This document shows positions 48,592 through 58,557 of a stretch of DNA of 64,000 nt, in pieces (within the stretch, counting starts at the first letter, position 1; each line of letters starts with the position of its first letter). This DNA comes from Micromonospora haikouensis. GTDB taxonomy: Bacteria; Actinomycetota; Actinomycetes; Mycobacteriales; Micromonosporaceae. The translations under genes and the position numbers were made by a program. The DNA lies in NCBI RefSeq assembly GCF_900091595.1, contig NZ_FMCW01000033.1:1-64000 (forward strand). Direction: 5' to 3'. The notes beneath the pieces were generated by a model that worked only from the letters and a program-made list of their open reading frames with translations, had not been told where the DNA came from and ran no database searches.

Positions 48592-50406
48592 TCATGGGCG
48601 TTCGGTCGAGAGTTGGTGAGATGCGGCGCTCTCGATCTTGCTGAGCAGGTCACGGAAGCGGGCCGCCCCGGCGGCCGGGGACGCCCAGCCGGAGGACATC
48701 TCCACCAACCGGGTCTCGGCTCGCTCCAACCAGGACAGGATGCGCTCGGACTCCTCGGCGGAGGCCCGGGGCACCGGGCCGGGGCCGGGCGGCACCGTCT
48801 CGGCGGTCGCCCGGATCAACTCGATCGTCGGTCGCGGGTGGACACCGGGCGGGGAGACCCCGGCCCCGGCCAGCCGGCCGTGCCGGACCAGGGCCAGCTC
48901 CCAGCCGCCCCGGGCGGCCGGCCGGGCGGCGGCCAGCTCGGCGATCCCGGCCAGCGCGGTCAACCGTTGCATCCGGACGGTGGCCCGCAGCACCGCCGCG
49001 AGCCGGGACCGCACCACCGCCGCCTCCTCGTACCGCTGGTCGGCCGCCAGCGCCCCGATGCGGGCCAGCAGCGCGTGCACCACGGACCCCGGGTCGGTGG
49101 CGGTGGCCGCGCGGAACGGGTCGACGGCGCGGGCCGCGTACTCCCCCGGGGTGATCCGGTGTTCGCAGGGCGCCGGGCAGCGACCCAGCTCGGCCAGCGC
49201 GCACGCCGGGGTGACCGTGCGCAGCGACAACCGGTGGGTGCACTGGCGCAGCGGGAGCGCGTCGTGGAAGCCGGCGGCGGCCAGCTCCGCCGCCCGTTGC
49301 GAGCCGAACGGGCCGAGGTAGGCCTCGTCGCCGGGGGCCAGCGACCGCACCACCGACAACCGGGGGTAGGGCCCGTCGGTGAGCTTGAGCCAGACCATCC
49401 GCTCGGGGAACTTGGACCGCCGGTTGTACGGCGGCGCGTGCGCGCCGATCAGCCGCAGCTCGCGCACCTCGGCCTCCAGCGAGTGGGCGCACTCGACCGC
49501 CTCCACCCGCTCGGCGGCGGCCAGCATCTCCGACATCCGGGCCCGCTTCTCGGCGGCCGTGAAGTAGCTGCGCACCCGGGTGGCGATGTCGCCGGAGGTG
49601 CCGACGTAGAGCGGCCGGTCGTCGGCGGCCCGGAAGATGTAGACCCCCGGCACCTTCGGCAGCCCGTCGGCGAGGTGGCGCTTGCGCCGCTGCGTCGGGG
49701 TGACCGCCCGGGCGAACTCGATCGCCTCCCCGACGGTGTCGACCCGGTGCCCGCCGAGGCGCGCGATGAGGCCGTGCAGCACGTCGACGGTGGCCTTTGC
49801 GTCGTCGAGCGCCCGGTGGGTGGGCCGGGTGGCCGTGCGGAAGTAGGCCGACAGGGTGCCCAGCTTGCGGTTGGGCACCTCGTCGCGGCTGAGCACCCGC
49901 CGGGCCAGCGCCGCCGTGTCCAGCACCCGGGGGTTGGGCCAGCGGTAGCCGTGCCGGGCGCAGGCGGCCTTGAGGAAACCGACGTCGTACGGTGCGTTGT
50001 GCGCGACCAGCACCGCGTCGGCGACGAACTCCAGGAAGCTCGGCAGCACCTGCTCGATCGGCGGCGCGGGAATCAGCATGGCCTGGGTGATGCCGGTCAG
50101 CACGGTGATGAACGGGGGGATCGGCACGCCCGGGTTGACCAGCGTGGCCAGCACGCCCAGCTCCTCGCCGCCGCGCACCTTCACCGCGCCGATCTCGGTG
50201 ATGCCGCCGCCGTCCGGCGCGCCGCCCGTGGTCTCCAGGTCGACCACCACGAACGTCGTCGCGTACAGCGGCAGCGCCGGATCCACGGCGCCGCCCGCCG
50301 CCTGGCCCAGCCCGGCGAGCGCCTGCTGGACGTATTCCGCTCCGCCCACCCCGGGCACGGTAGACCCCGGGTCCGACACTCGCGCAACAACAGCCCCACG
50401 GGTCAC
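48592..50406 (-). CDS. DnaQ exonuclease fused to UvrC-type GIY-YIG nuclease
   Basis: 604 residues. N-terminal DEDDh 3'-5' exonuclease (residues ~48-215): DxE in VVVDLETTG (Asp56, Glu58), AHNAPYDVGFLKAA, and HRALDDAKATVDV. Middle UvrC-like GIY-YIG domain (GLPKVPGVYIF, LYVGTSGDIATRVRSYF; residues ~250-340) and a Cys cluster C389-x12-C402-x7-C410-x3-C414 matching the [4Fe-4S] ligands of UvrC. The C-terminal part has the UvrB-interacting helices (RYEEAAVVRSRLAAVLR). Such fusions are widespread in actinomycetes, annotated as DEDD exonuclease proteins. It may process damaged DNA, but the substrate has not been assigned. GTG start at 50406. Confidence 0.9.
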   Translation of the reverse strand: MTRGAVVARVSDPGSTVPGVGGAEYVQQALAGLGQAAGGAVDPALPLYATTFVVVDLETTGGAPDGGGITEIGAVKVRGGEELGVLATLVNPGVPIPPFITVLTGITQAMLIPAPPIEQVLPSFLEFVADAVLVAHNAPYDVGFLKAACARHGYRWPNPRVLDTAALARRVLSRDEVPNRKLGTLSAYFRTATRPTHRALDDAKATVDVLHGLIARLGGHRVDTVGEAIEFARAVTPTQRRKRHLADGLPKVPGVYIFRAADDRPLYVGTSGDIATRVRSYFTAAEKRARMSEMLAAAERVEAVECAHSLEAEVRELRLIGAHAPPYNRRSKFPERMVWLKLTDGPYPRLSVVRSLAPGDEAYLGPFGSQRAAELAAAGFHDALPLRQCTHRLSLRTVTPACALAELGRCPAPCEHRITPGEYAARAVDPFRAATATDPGSVVHALLARIGALAADQRYEEAAVVRSRLAAVLRATVRMQRLTALAGIAELAAARPAARGGWELALVRHGRLAGAGVSPPGVHPRPTIELIRATAETVPPGPGPVPRASAEESERILSWLERAETRLVEMSSGWASPAAGAARFRDLLSKIESAASHQLSTERP

Positions 50407-50477
50407 CCCTGGGGCTAGGATGAGAGATCAGCTCACTCACCGGGCGGTGGGCCCGGTCGCGGTGGGAGACTTGCCAC

Positions 50478-52028
<1,551 letters not shown>

Positions 52029-52067
52029 CCGGCCACGCCGCCCCGTTCCCGGCTCGTCGCGGCCCGG

Positions 52068-52085
52068 CGGCCGTGCGCACGGCCG
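52068..52085 (+). terminator. Possible terminator of the NYN gene
   Basis: Perfect 18-base palindrome (nine bp each side, core cggccgtgcgcacggccg), 40 bp after the stop. Confidence 0.5.
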
Positions 52086-52230
52086 GACTCCTTGCGCGGT
52101 TCTGGGGCGGAAGCTGGCCGGTTGTCCGAATCTGTCGTACCCCGGCCGTAGTGTCGGCGTGACCGACGGTGGTCGGGCGGTGGCGACGCCGCCCCGGCCC
52201 GTCCACCGACGCATCGCTTCAGGAGGAACG

Positions 52231-52482
52231 ATGCTGATCGACTGCGACAGGTGCCGGGTCCGGGGCGCGGGCTGCGGCGGCTGCCTGGTGACCGCCCTGT
52301 TCGACGACGAGGCCCCCGGGGTGGATCTCGGCCTCGGCGAGCTGCGGGCCATCGAGGTGTTCGCCCGCGCCGGCTTCGACGTCGAGGTGCTGCCCGCCGC
52401 CAGCGCGTCGCCCGCCGCCGACGCGGCCACGCCCCCGCCCCGGGTGCCCCGTCCCAGCCGGACCCGCCGCCGCGCCGCGTAG
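52231..52482 (+). CDS. Small Cys-rich protein
   Basis: 83 residues. ATG with AGGAGG five bases before. Four cysteines lie in a tight cluster, CDRCRVRGAGCGGC, followed by LVTALFDDEAPGVDLGLGEL and a helix (AIEVFARAGFDVEVL). The C-terminus is Pro/Arg-rich. The cluster may bind zinc or iron-sulfur, but the pattern is not a standard family. Found in related actinomycetes as a hypothetical protein; no function known. Confidence 0.75.
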   Translation: MLIDCDRCRVRGAGCGGCLVTALFDDEAPGVDLGLGELRAIEVFARAGFDVEVLPAASASPAADAATPPPRVPRPSRTRRRAA

Positions 52483-52515
52483 CGCCCGCCCACCCGCCCG
52501 CCGGGTCGGGCTGGC

Positions 52516-52572
52516 CATGTCGGGGACATGGCGGGGTCGGGGGCATGCCGATACCGCCATGTCCCCGACATG
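52516..52572. repeat. 19-bp inverted repeat, family A copy 2
   Basis: Perfect arms 52516-52534 and 52554-52572 with a 19-base loop. It shares the frame CATGTCGG.GACATGGCGG with copy 1 at 35794-35850; the right arm is preceded by the same gata. Confidence 0.9.
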
Positions 52573-52645
52573 ACGACGTGACCACCCCGGTCGGCCCTGC
52601 CGCCGTCGGCAATAGGATGAGCGCTCACGGCGGGAGGAGCGACGG

Positions 52646-52684
52646 ATGGGGCGCGTACGAGGCGAGCGCGGGGTGGCCCGGTGA
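52646..52684 (+). CDS. Possible 12-codon leader peptide
   Basis: ATG with GGGAGGAG six bases upstream, reading MGRVRGERGVAR and ending in TGA that overlaps the GTG of the protease gene (GTGA). The protease GTG itself has only a poor ribosome site, so the short frame may serve for translational coupling. Too short for a convincing product. Confidence 0.4.
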   Translation: MGRVRGERGVAR

Positions 52685-53940
52685 CGCCGCGCGGCTGGGC
52701 GGTGCTCACCCTCGCCGGGCTCACCGTCGCGCTGCTCGTCGCCGTCGCCCTGCTCGTGCCCTGGCACCGGCCGCCCGCCCCGCGCGCCGACCAGCTCGCC
52801 GCCCTGCGGGACCTCCCCGCCGAGCAGGTCGCCCGGGCCCGCGCCTTCCGTGGCGCGCTGCGCCCCGGCGGCTGGGCCGCCCTCGCCGTGGGCCTGCTGG
52901 TGGCCCTGGCCGTCGGCCTGACCCCGCTGGGCGGTCGCCTGGTGGAGCTGGTGGCCCGCCCGTTCGGCGGCCACTGGATCGCCCAGGCGGTGCTCGGCGG
53001 GCTCGCCGTGCTGCTCGTCGCCGACCTGCTCACCCTGCCGTTCGCCGCCTGGCGGCAGACGATCCTCACCCGCTACGGGCTGAGCACCCAGGGCTGGGCC
53101 GGCTGGACGACCGACCTGCTCAAGTCGTACGCCGTCAGCGCCGTGATCGGCGCGCTCGCCCTGCTCGGCTTCTACACCGTCGTCCGGCTCGCCCCGCGCT
53201 GGTGGTGGGCCCTCGGCGCGGCCGGCGCGGCCGGGCTGGTGGTGCTGCTGTCGTTCGTGCTGCCGGTGCTGGTGGAGCCGGTGTTCAACCGGTTCACCCC
53301 GATGGAGCAGGGCCCGCTGCGCACCGAGCTGACGGCCCTGGCGGCCCGCGACGGGGTGCCGGTGCGCGACGTGCTGGTCGCCGACGCGTCCCGGCGCACC
53401 CGCGCGGTCAACGCGTACGTCTCCGGGCTCGGGCCGACCCGCCGGGTCGTCGTCTACGACACGCTGCTGCGCGAGGCGACCCCGGCCGAGGTGACCAGCG
53501 TCGTCGCGCACGAGCTGGGGCACGCCAAGGACCGCGACGTCTGGACGGGCACCCTCACCGGGGCGCTGGGCGCCGCGCTGGGCGTGGTCGTGCTCTACCT
53601 GCTCGGCTCCGCCGGCCCGCTGCTGCGCCTGGCCGGCGTCGACTCGATCGTCGAGCCGCGCGCGTTCCCGCTGCTGCTCGCGCTGGTCACGGTGGCCGGC
53701 CTGGCGACCGCGCCGGCCCAGGCGCTGGTGTCCCGCCGGGTCGAGGCGCGGGCCGACGCGCACGCCCTCGCCCTCACCGGCGACCCGGCCACCTTCGAGG
53801 CGATGCAGCGCCGCCTGGCCGGGGTGAACCTGGCCGACCCCGACCCGCCCCGCTGGGAATACCTCTACTCGGCGTCGCACCCGTCCACGGTCGAGCGGAT
53901 GGCCGCCGCCCGCGCCTACGCCAGGGAGACCGGCCGATGA
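52681..53940 (+). CDS. M48-family membrane metalloprotease (Ste24-like)
   Basis: 419 residues, six or seven membrane helices. Zinc motif HELGH in VVAHELGHAKDRD (~residue 280) and the third ligand in RRVEARADAHALALTG. The N-terminal membrane bundle with FAAWRQTILTRYGLSTQGWAGWTTD is typical of CAAX prenyl protease/Ste24-like enzymes; in bacteria they act on misfolded membrane proteins. GTG start 52681 is coupled with the preceding 12-codon frame. It overlaps the glycosyltransferase start (ATGA). Confidence 0.9.
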   Translation: MTPRGWAVLTLAGLTVALLVAVALLVPWHRPPAPRADQLAALRDLPAEQVARARAFRGALRPGGWAALAVGLLVALAVGLTPLGGRLVELVARPFGGHWIAQAVLGGLAVLLVADLLTLPFAAWRQTILTRYGLSTQGWAGWTTDLLKSYAVSAVIGALALLGFYTVVRLAPRWWWALGAAGAAGLVVLLSFVLPVLVEPVFNRFTPMEQGPLRTELTALAARDGVPVRDVLVADASRRTRAVNAYVSGLGPTRRVVVYDTLLREATPAEVTSVVAHELGHAKDRDVWTGTLTGALGAALGVVVLYLLGSAGPLLRLAGVDSIVEPRAFPLLLALVTVAGLATAPAQALVSRRVEARADAHALALTGDPATFEAMQRRLAGVNLADPDPPRWEYLYSASHPSTVERMAAARAYARETGR

Positions 53941-55061
53941 GCCGCACGCTGCTGATCACCAACGACTTCCCGCCCCGCCAGGGCGGTATCCAGTCCTTCG
54001 TGCACAACCTCGCCGTGCGCCAACCCACCGGCTCCGTGGTGGTCTACGCCTCCAGTTGGCGGGGGGCGGAGAAGTTCGACGCCGACCAGCCGTTCGAGGT
54101 GGTGCGGGAGCGCACCAAGGTGCTGCTGCCCACCCCGCTGATCGCCCGCCGGGCCGCCCGGCTGGCCCGCCGGCACGACTGCGACACCGTCTGGTTCGGG
54201 GCGGCGGCCCCGCTCGGGCTGCTCGCCGCCGGGCTGCGCCGCCGCGCCGGGGTCCGCCGGGTGGTCGCCCTGACCCACGGGCACGAGGTGGGGTGGGCCG
54301 CGCTGCCCGGTGCCCGCACGGCGTTGCGCCGGATCGGCCGCGGCGCGGACGTGATCACCTACCTGGGCGAGTACACCCGGGTCCGGCTGGAGCGGGCGCT
54401 GCACGGCCTGACGGAGCTGCACCGGCTGGCCCCCGGGGTCGACGTCGACACGTATCATCCGTCGGTCGACGGCGAGCCGGTGCGGGCCCGGCTCGGCCTC
54501 GCGGACCGGCCGGTGGTGGTCTGCGTCTCCCGCCTGGTGCCGCGCAAGGGCCAGGACATGCTGATCCGGGCCCTGCCGGAGATCCGCCGCCGGGTGCCCG
54601 ACGCGGCACTGCTGGTCGTCGGCGGCGGGCCCTACCGGGGCGACCTGGAGAAGCTGGCCCGGCAGACCGGCGTCGAGCGGGACGTCGTCTTCACCGGCTC
54701 GGTGCCCGCGGCGGAGCTGCCGGCCCACTACGCGGCCGGCGACGTCTACGCGATGCCCTGCCGCACCCGCAACCGGGGCCTGGACGTCGAGGGGCTCGGC
54801 ATCGTCTATCTGGAGGCGTCGGCCACGGGCCTGCCGGTGGTGGCCGGCGACTCCGGCGGCGCGCCGGACGCCGTCCGCGAGGGCGAGACGGGGTACGTGG
54901 TCCCCGGCCGCGACGTCGCCCAGCTCGCCGACCGGGTGGCCACCCTGCTCGCCGACCGGGACCTGGCCCGGCAGCTCGGCGCGGCCGGCCGGGCGTGGGT
55001 GGAGCGGGAATGGCGCTGGGAGACCCAGGCCGCCCGGCTGGCCGCCCTCCTCGCCGGCTGA
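53937..55061 (+). CDS. pimB: GT4 glycosyltransferase, PimB'-like mannosyltransferase
   Basis: 374 residues, GT-B fold, family 4. N-terminal TLLITNDFPPRQGGIQSFVHNLA closely follows the actinobacterial PimB' start; sugar-nucleotide domain VCVSRLVPRKGQDMLIRAL and the E-x7-E motif (EGLGIVYLEASA) are present. PimB' adds the second mannose to phosphatidyl-myo-inositol mannoside at the inner membrane face. ATG overlaps the protease stop. The assignment is by similarity to the Rv2188c type and is not proof of specificity. Confidence 0.85.
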   Translation: MSRTLLITNDFPPRQGGIQSFVHNLAVRQPTGSVVVYASSWRGAEKFDADQPFEVVRERTKVLLPTPLIARRAARLARRHDCDTVWFGAAAPLGLLAAGLRRRAGVRRVVALTHGHEVGWAALPGARTALRRIGRGADVITYLGEYTRVRLERALHGLTELHRLAPGVDVDTYHPSVDGEPVRARLGLADRPVVVCVSRLVPRKGQDMLIRALPEIRRRVPDAALLVVGGGPYRGDLEKLARQTGVERDVVFTGSVPAAELPAHYAAGDVYAMPCRTRNRGLDVEGLGIVYLEASATGLPVVAGDSGGAPDAVREGETGYVVPGRDVAQLADRVATLLADRDLARQLGAAGRAWVEREWRWETQAARLAALLAG

Positions 55062-55071
55062 CCCCGCCGCC

Positions 55072-56895
55072 TCACCCGGCGGACAGGCGCTCCAGCAGGC
55101 GCGCGGCGGGCGCCGGCTTGCCGAAGTGCCAGCCCTGGGCGGCGTCGCAGCCGATGGCCCGCAGCCGGTCGGCCTGCCCCTCGGTCTCGACCCCCTCGGC
55201 CGTCACGGTCAGGTCCAGCGCGTGCGCCAGCGAGACCAGGGAGGCGAGGATCCGCTCGTCGGTGCGGCTCGCCGGGTCGTCCGCCGGGGCGCGCAGCCCC
55301 GCCACGAACTCCCCGGCCACCTTCAGCTCGGTCACCGGCAGGTCCCGCAGGTACGCCAGGTTGCAGTAACCGGTGCCGAAGTCGTCGATGGCGATCCGCA
55401 CGCCCATGTCGGCCAGCACCCGCAGGGCGCGCACCGGTTCCTCCACCGCGCTCATCATGGTGCTCTCGGTGACCTCCAGCTGGAGCCGTTCGGGCGGCAG
55501 GCCGGTGCGTTCGAGGACGTCGCGCACCTCCCGCACCAGGCCGGGGCGGTGCACCTGGCGGACCGCCAGGTTGACGCTGACGAACGGCGCGGCGGCGCCG
55601 AACGACGACCAGGACGCCGCCTCCCGGCACGCCTCGGCGAGCACCCAGCTGCCCAGCGGCACGATCAGCCCGGTCTCCTCGGCCAGCTCGATGAAGCTGC
55701 CCGGGTAGAGCTTGCCCAGCTCCGGGTGCCGCCAGCGGACCAGCGCCTCGACGCCGAGCACCCGGCCGTCGCGCAGGGACGTCAGCGGCTGGTAGTCGAG
55801 GTGGAACTCGCCCCGGTCGAGGGCCGCCGGTATCGCCGCGGACAGGGCGTACCGGGCCAGCTCGCGGCGGCTGCGCTCGACGTCGAACAGCGACCAGCGC
55901 GCGCCGCCGTCCGCCTTGGCCCAGTGCAGCGTGGCGTCGGCGGCCCGCATCAGGTCGACCGGGGTGGTGCCGGCCACGGGCCGCTCGACGATGCCGATGC
56001 TCGCCGACACGGTCAGCTCGTGCCCGTCGACCAGGGCCGGTTCGCTGACCGCCGCGAGCGCCGTCTCGGCCACCTTCACCACGTCGTCGGTGCCCGCCGT
56101 GCGTTCGACCAGGATGACGAACTCGTCGCCGCCGAGGCGGGCGACCAGGTGCTCGCCGAGCGCGCGGCGCAGCCGGTCGGCCACCGACACCAGCAGCATG
56201 TCGCCGACCTGGTGGCCGAGGGAGTCGTTGACCACCTTGAAGCGGTCCAGGTCGAGGAAGCACACCCCGACCCGGTCCGCGCCCCGGCCGGGGGAGTCGA
56301 TCGCGGCGGCCAGCCGCTCGGTGAACAGCGTGCGGTTGGGCAGGTCGGTCAGCGGGTCGTGGGTGGCCTGGTGGCGGAACCGGGCCTCGCTGTCCCGCAG
56401 GGCCCGCTCGGCCTCCGCGCGGGCCACCATCGCGGCCCGGCGGATCGACTCCTGCTCGTCGAGCGTCCGGTCCCGCAGCGCCCGGGCGTAGCCCGTCGCC
56501 ACGGTGGCCAGCAGCCGGGCCATCCGGTCCTCGACGTCCTCGGTGACCAGCCCCAGGTCGCGCAGCAGCCGGAGCTGGATGACCTCGATGGTCCGGCCCA
56601 GGCCCTCGGCGGAGGCGATGTGCGCCGCCACCAGCTCGGCGCCGACCTGGTGGCCGACCCGCACGTCGAACGGCTCGGACACCAGCGCTGCGGCCAGCCG
56701 CCCGGTGAGCCGGTGCAGCAACGCCTCCAGCTGGGCCTGCGTCATCGGCAGGTAGCTGGTGCCGGAGACCGCCTTCGCCCAGGCCCGGGCGAACACGCTC
56801 GGGCAGCAGGCGGGCGCCCCCGGGCAGGGCCCGCCGGGGGCTGACGGGCCTGACGGGTCGTCCGGATGCTCACCCACCGAGCCGCCCGACGCCAC
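55072..56895 (-). CDS. GGDEF-EAL cyclic-di-GMP protein
   Basis: 607 residues. N-terminal helical domain (residues ~50-150, actinobacterial type, with RVGHQVGAELVAAHI), GGDEF domain (~175-335, intact motif GGDEF at 255-259, with DLDRFKVVNDSLGHQVGD), and EAL domain (~345-600, EALVRWRHP at 383-391, metal motifs ESTMM, DDFGTGY, and EGVETEGQ). Both cyclase and phosphodiesterase motifs look competent. No membrane segment, so it is cytoplasmic. The GTG start at 56895 overlaps the upstream methyltransferase stop by 26 bp. Confidence 0.93.
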   Translation of the reverse strand: MASGGSVGEHPDDPSGPSAPGGPCPGAPACCPSVFARAWAKAVSGTSYLPMTQAQLEALLHRLTGRLAAALVSEPFDVRVGHQVGAELVAAHIASAEGLGRTIEVIQLRLLRDLGLVTEDVEDRMARLLATVATGYARALRDRTLDEQESIRRAAMVARAEAERALRDSEARFRHQATHDPLTDLPNRTLFTERLAAAIDSPGRGADRVGVCFLDLDRFKVVNDSLGHQVGDMLLVSVADRLRRALGEHLVARLGGDEFVILVERTAGTDDVVKVAETALAAVSEPALVDGHELTVSASIGIVERPVAGTTPVDLMRAADATLHWAKADGGARWSLFDVERSRRELARYALSAAIPAALDRGEFHLDYQPLTSLRDGRVLGVEALVRWRHPELGKLYPGSFIELAEETGLIVPLGSWVLAEACREAASWSSFGAAAPFVSVNLAVRQVHRPGLVREVRDVLERTGLPPERLQLEVTESTMMSAVEEPVRALRVLADMGVRIAIDDFGTGYCNLAYLRDLPVTELKVAGEFVAGLRAPADDPASRTDERILASLVSLAHALDLTVTAEGVETEGQADRLRAIGCDAAQGWHFGKPAPAARLLERLSAG

Positions 56896-57682
56896 CCATG
56901 AAGACCGCCTTCTCGGCGTCCTCGGCGCTCTCCGGGGTCTCGGGCCGCCACTGCGGCACCCAGACCACCCCCGGGTCGACCAGCCCGAAGCCGTCGAAGA
57001 GGGCGGTCAGCTGCCGCCGGCTGCGGATGACCAGCGGGTTGTCGGTGCGCTGGTAGACCGCCTCGGCCTCCTCGCGTTCCCCGGTGTCGTGCCGGTCGTC
57101 GTCGCTGGCCTGCGACAGCACCAGGTAGCTGCCCGGGGCGAGCGCCGCGCGCAGGGTCCGCAGGATCTCGTCGGGCCGGTCCTCGTCGGGCACGAAGTGC
57201 AGCACCGCCACGATCATCACCGCGACCGGCTGGGAGAAGTCGAGCATCCGGTTGACCTCGGGGTGGGCCAGGATCCGCTCCGGGTGGCGCAGGTCCTCCT
57301 GCAGGACGACCGCCCGGTCGTTGCCGCTGAGGATCTCCCGGCTGTGCGCCACGGCCACCGGGTCGACGTCGACGTAGACCACCCGGGACTCCGGGGCGAT
57401 CCGCTGGGCGATCTCGTGCACGTTGCCGACGGTCGGGATGCCGGAGCCGATGTCGAGGAACTGGCGGATGCCCTGCTCGGCGAGGAACTGCACCGCCCGG
57501 CGCAGGAACGCCCGGTTGGCCTGGGCCATCAACGGGGCGTCGGGCACCGCGGCCACCATCGCCCGCGCGGCGGCCCGGTCGGCGGCGAAGTTGTGCGAGC
57601 CGCCGAGATAGTAGTCGTACATGCGGGCCACGCTGGGGCGCTCGATGTCGATCGTGTCGGGTGCCCAGTCCGGCCGCTGCAT
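56870..57682 (-). CDS. DUF574 S-adenosylmethionine-dependent methyltransferase
   Basis: 270 residues, family PF04672, an actinobacterial expansion. Family start DTIDIERPSVARMYDYYLGGSHNFA, SAM-binding motif FLDIGSGIPTVGNVHEIA, then VVYVDVDPVAVAHS and VAVLHFVPDE. ATG at 57682. Substrate unknown. Overlap with the c-di-GMP gene suggests co-transcription, which would be an unusual pairing. Confidence 0.92.
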   Translation of the reverse strand: MQRPDWAPDTIDIERPSVARMYDYYLGGSHNFAADRAAARAMVAAVPDAPLMAQANRAFLRRAVQFLAEQGIRQFLDIGSGIPTVGNVHEIAQRIAPESRVVYVDVDPVAVAHSREILSGNDRAVVLQEDLRHPERILAHPEVNRMLDFSQPVAVMIVAVLHFVPDEDRPDEILRTLRAALAPGSYLVLSQASDDDRHDTGEREEAEAVYQRTDNPLVIRSRRQLTALFDGFGLVDPGVVWVPQWRPETPESAEDAEKAVFMGGVGRLGG

Positions 57683-57847
57683 GCCCTACCCCTTTTGTCA
57701 ACGACGCGGGCCACGCCGCCCGCGCGGGTCACCCGGGTATTCTGCCCCGCCCGCCGGGCGGGTGACCAGAGAGGGCCGCCGTCGTCGCGCCCGGCCGGCC
57801 GGCCGGAGGGTCCCGTTGACCGGACCCGCCGGCCGTCGCGCAAGCCC

Positions 57848-57871
57848 CCCGGCCGGTGACTGCCGGCCGGG
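57848..57871 (-). terminator. Terminator of the two-component operon
   Basis: Stem cccggccgg/ccggccggg, 6-base loop, 10 bp after the response regulator stop on the minus strand. Confidence 0.65.
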
Positions 57872-57881
57872 CGGGACGGCG

Positions 57882-58550
57882 TCAGAACTTCGGGGCGTCG
57901 GGCGCTTCGAGCAGGCCGAGCCGCAGCGCCGTCATCAGCGCCTGCGCCCGGTTGGCCGCGCCCAGCTTCTCGTAGAGCTTCGAGATGTGGGTCTTGGCCG
58001 TCGACTCGCTGACGAAGAGCTGCTTGGCGATGCCGGCCACGCTCATCCCGTCGGCGAGCAGCCGCAGCACCTGACCCTCGCGGGGGGAGAGCTGCGGGCC
58101 GGACGGCGCGAGCCGCCGCTTCATCGCCTCGGCCAGGTCGGCCGCCGTGAACGCGCTCGGCGAGGAGGCGGCGTGCCGGGCGGCGGCCACGACCTCGTCG
58201 GCCGGGGCCGTCTTCGGCACGAACGCGCTCGCGCCGGCCTCCAGCGCGCCGAAGAGCTGGTCGTCGCCCGCGTACATGGTGAGCACGACGATGCCCATCG
58301 ACGCGCTGGACTTGCGGAGCGCGCGGGTGGCCTCCAGGCCGCTGCCGTCGGGCAGCCGCAGGTCCATGATCACCACGTCGGGCTGGAGGGCGCCGGCCTG
58401 CCGGACCCCCTCCGCCGCCGTGGCGGCCTCACCGACGACCTCGAACTGCCGGTCACGCTCGAAGGCGTGCCGCAGCCCCTTGCGGATCAGATCGTGATCG
58501 TCGACAAGGAGGACCTTGGTGCGGGTCGCCGGTGTCGGGCTTGTGGTCAT
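57882..58550 (-). CDS. NarL/LuxR-family response regulator
   Basis: 222 residues. Receiver (KVLLVDDHDLIRKGL, phospho-acceptor Asp63 in VVIMDLRLPDGSG, Lys in AFVPKTAPADEV) and C-terminal LuxR helix-turn-helix (LSPREGQVLRLLADGMSVAG, STAKTHISKLYEKLGAANRA). Paired with the histidine kinase 7 bp upstream. ATG at 58548-58550. Target genes are not evident. Confidence 0.95.
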   Translation of the reverse strand: MTTSPTPATRTKVLLVDDHDLIRKGLRHAFERDRQFEVVGEAATAAEGVRQAGALQPDVVIMDLRLPDGSGLEATRALRKSSASMGIVVLTMYAGDDQLFGALEAGASAFVPKTAPADEVVAAARHAASSPSAFTAADLAEAMKRRLAPSGPQLSPREGQVLRLLADGMSVAGIAKQLFVSESTAKTHISKLYEKLGAANRAQALMTALRLGLLEAPDAPKF

Positions 58551-58557
58551 CCTCGGG

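Noticed and set aside
48613..50418. 601-codon plus-strand frame
   Set aside because: Exact shadow of the DnaQ-UvrC gene, with no domain or ribosome site.
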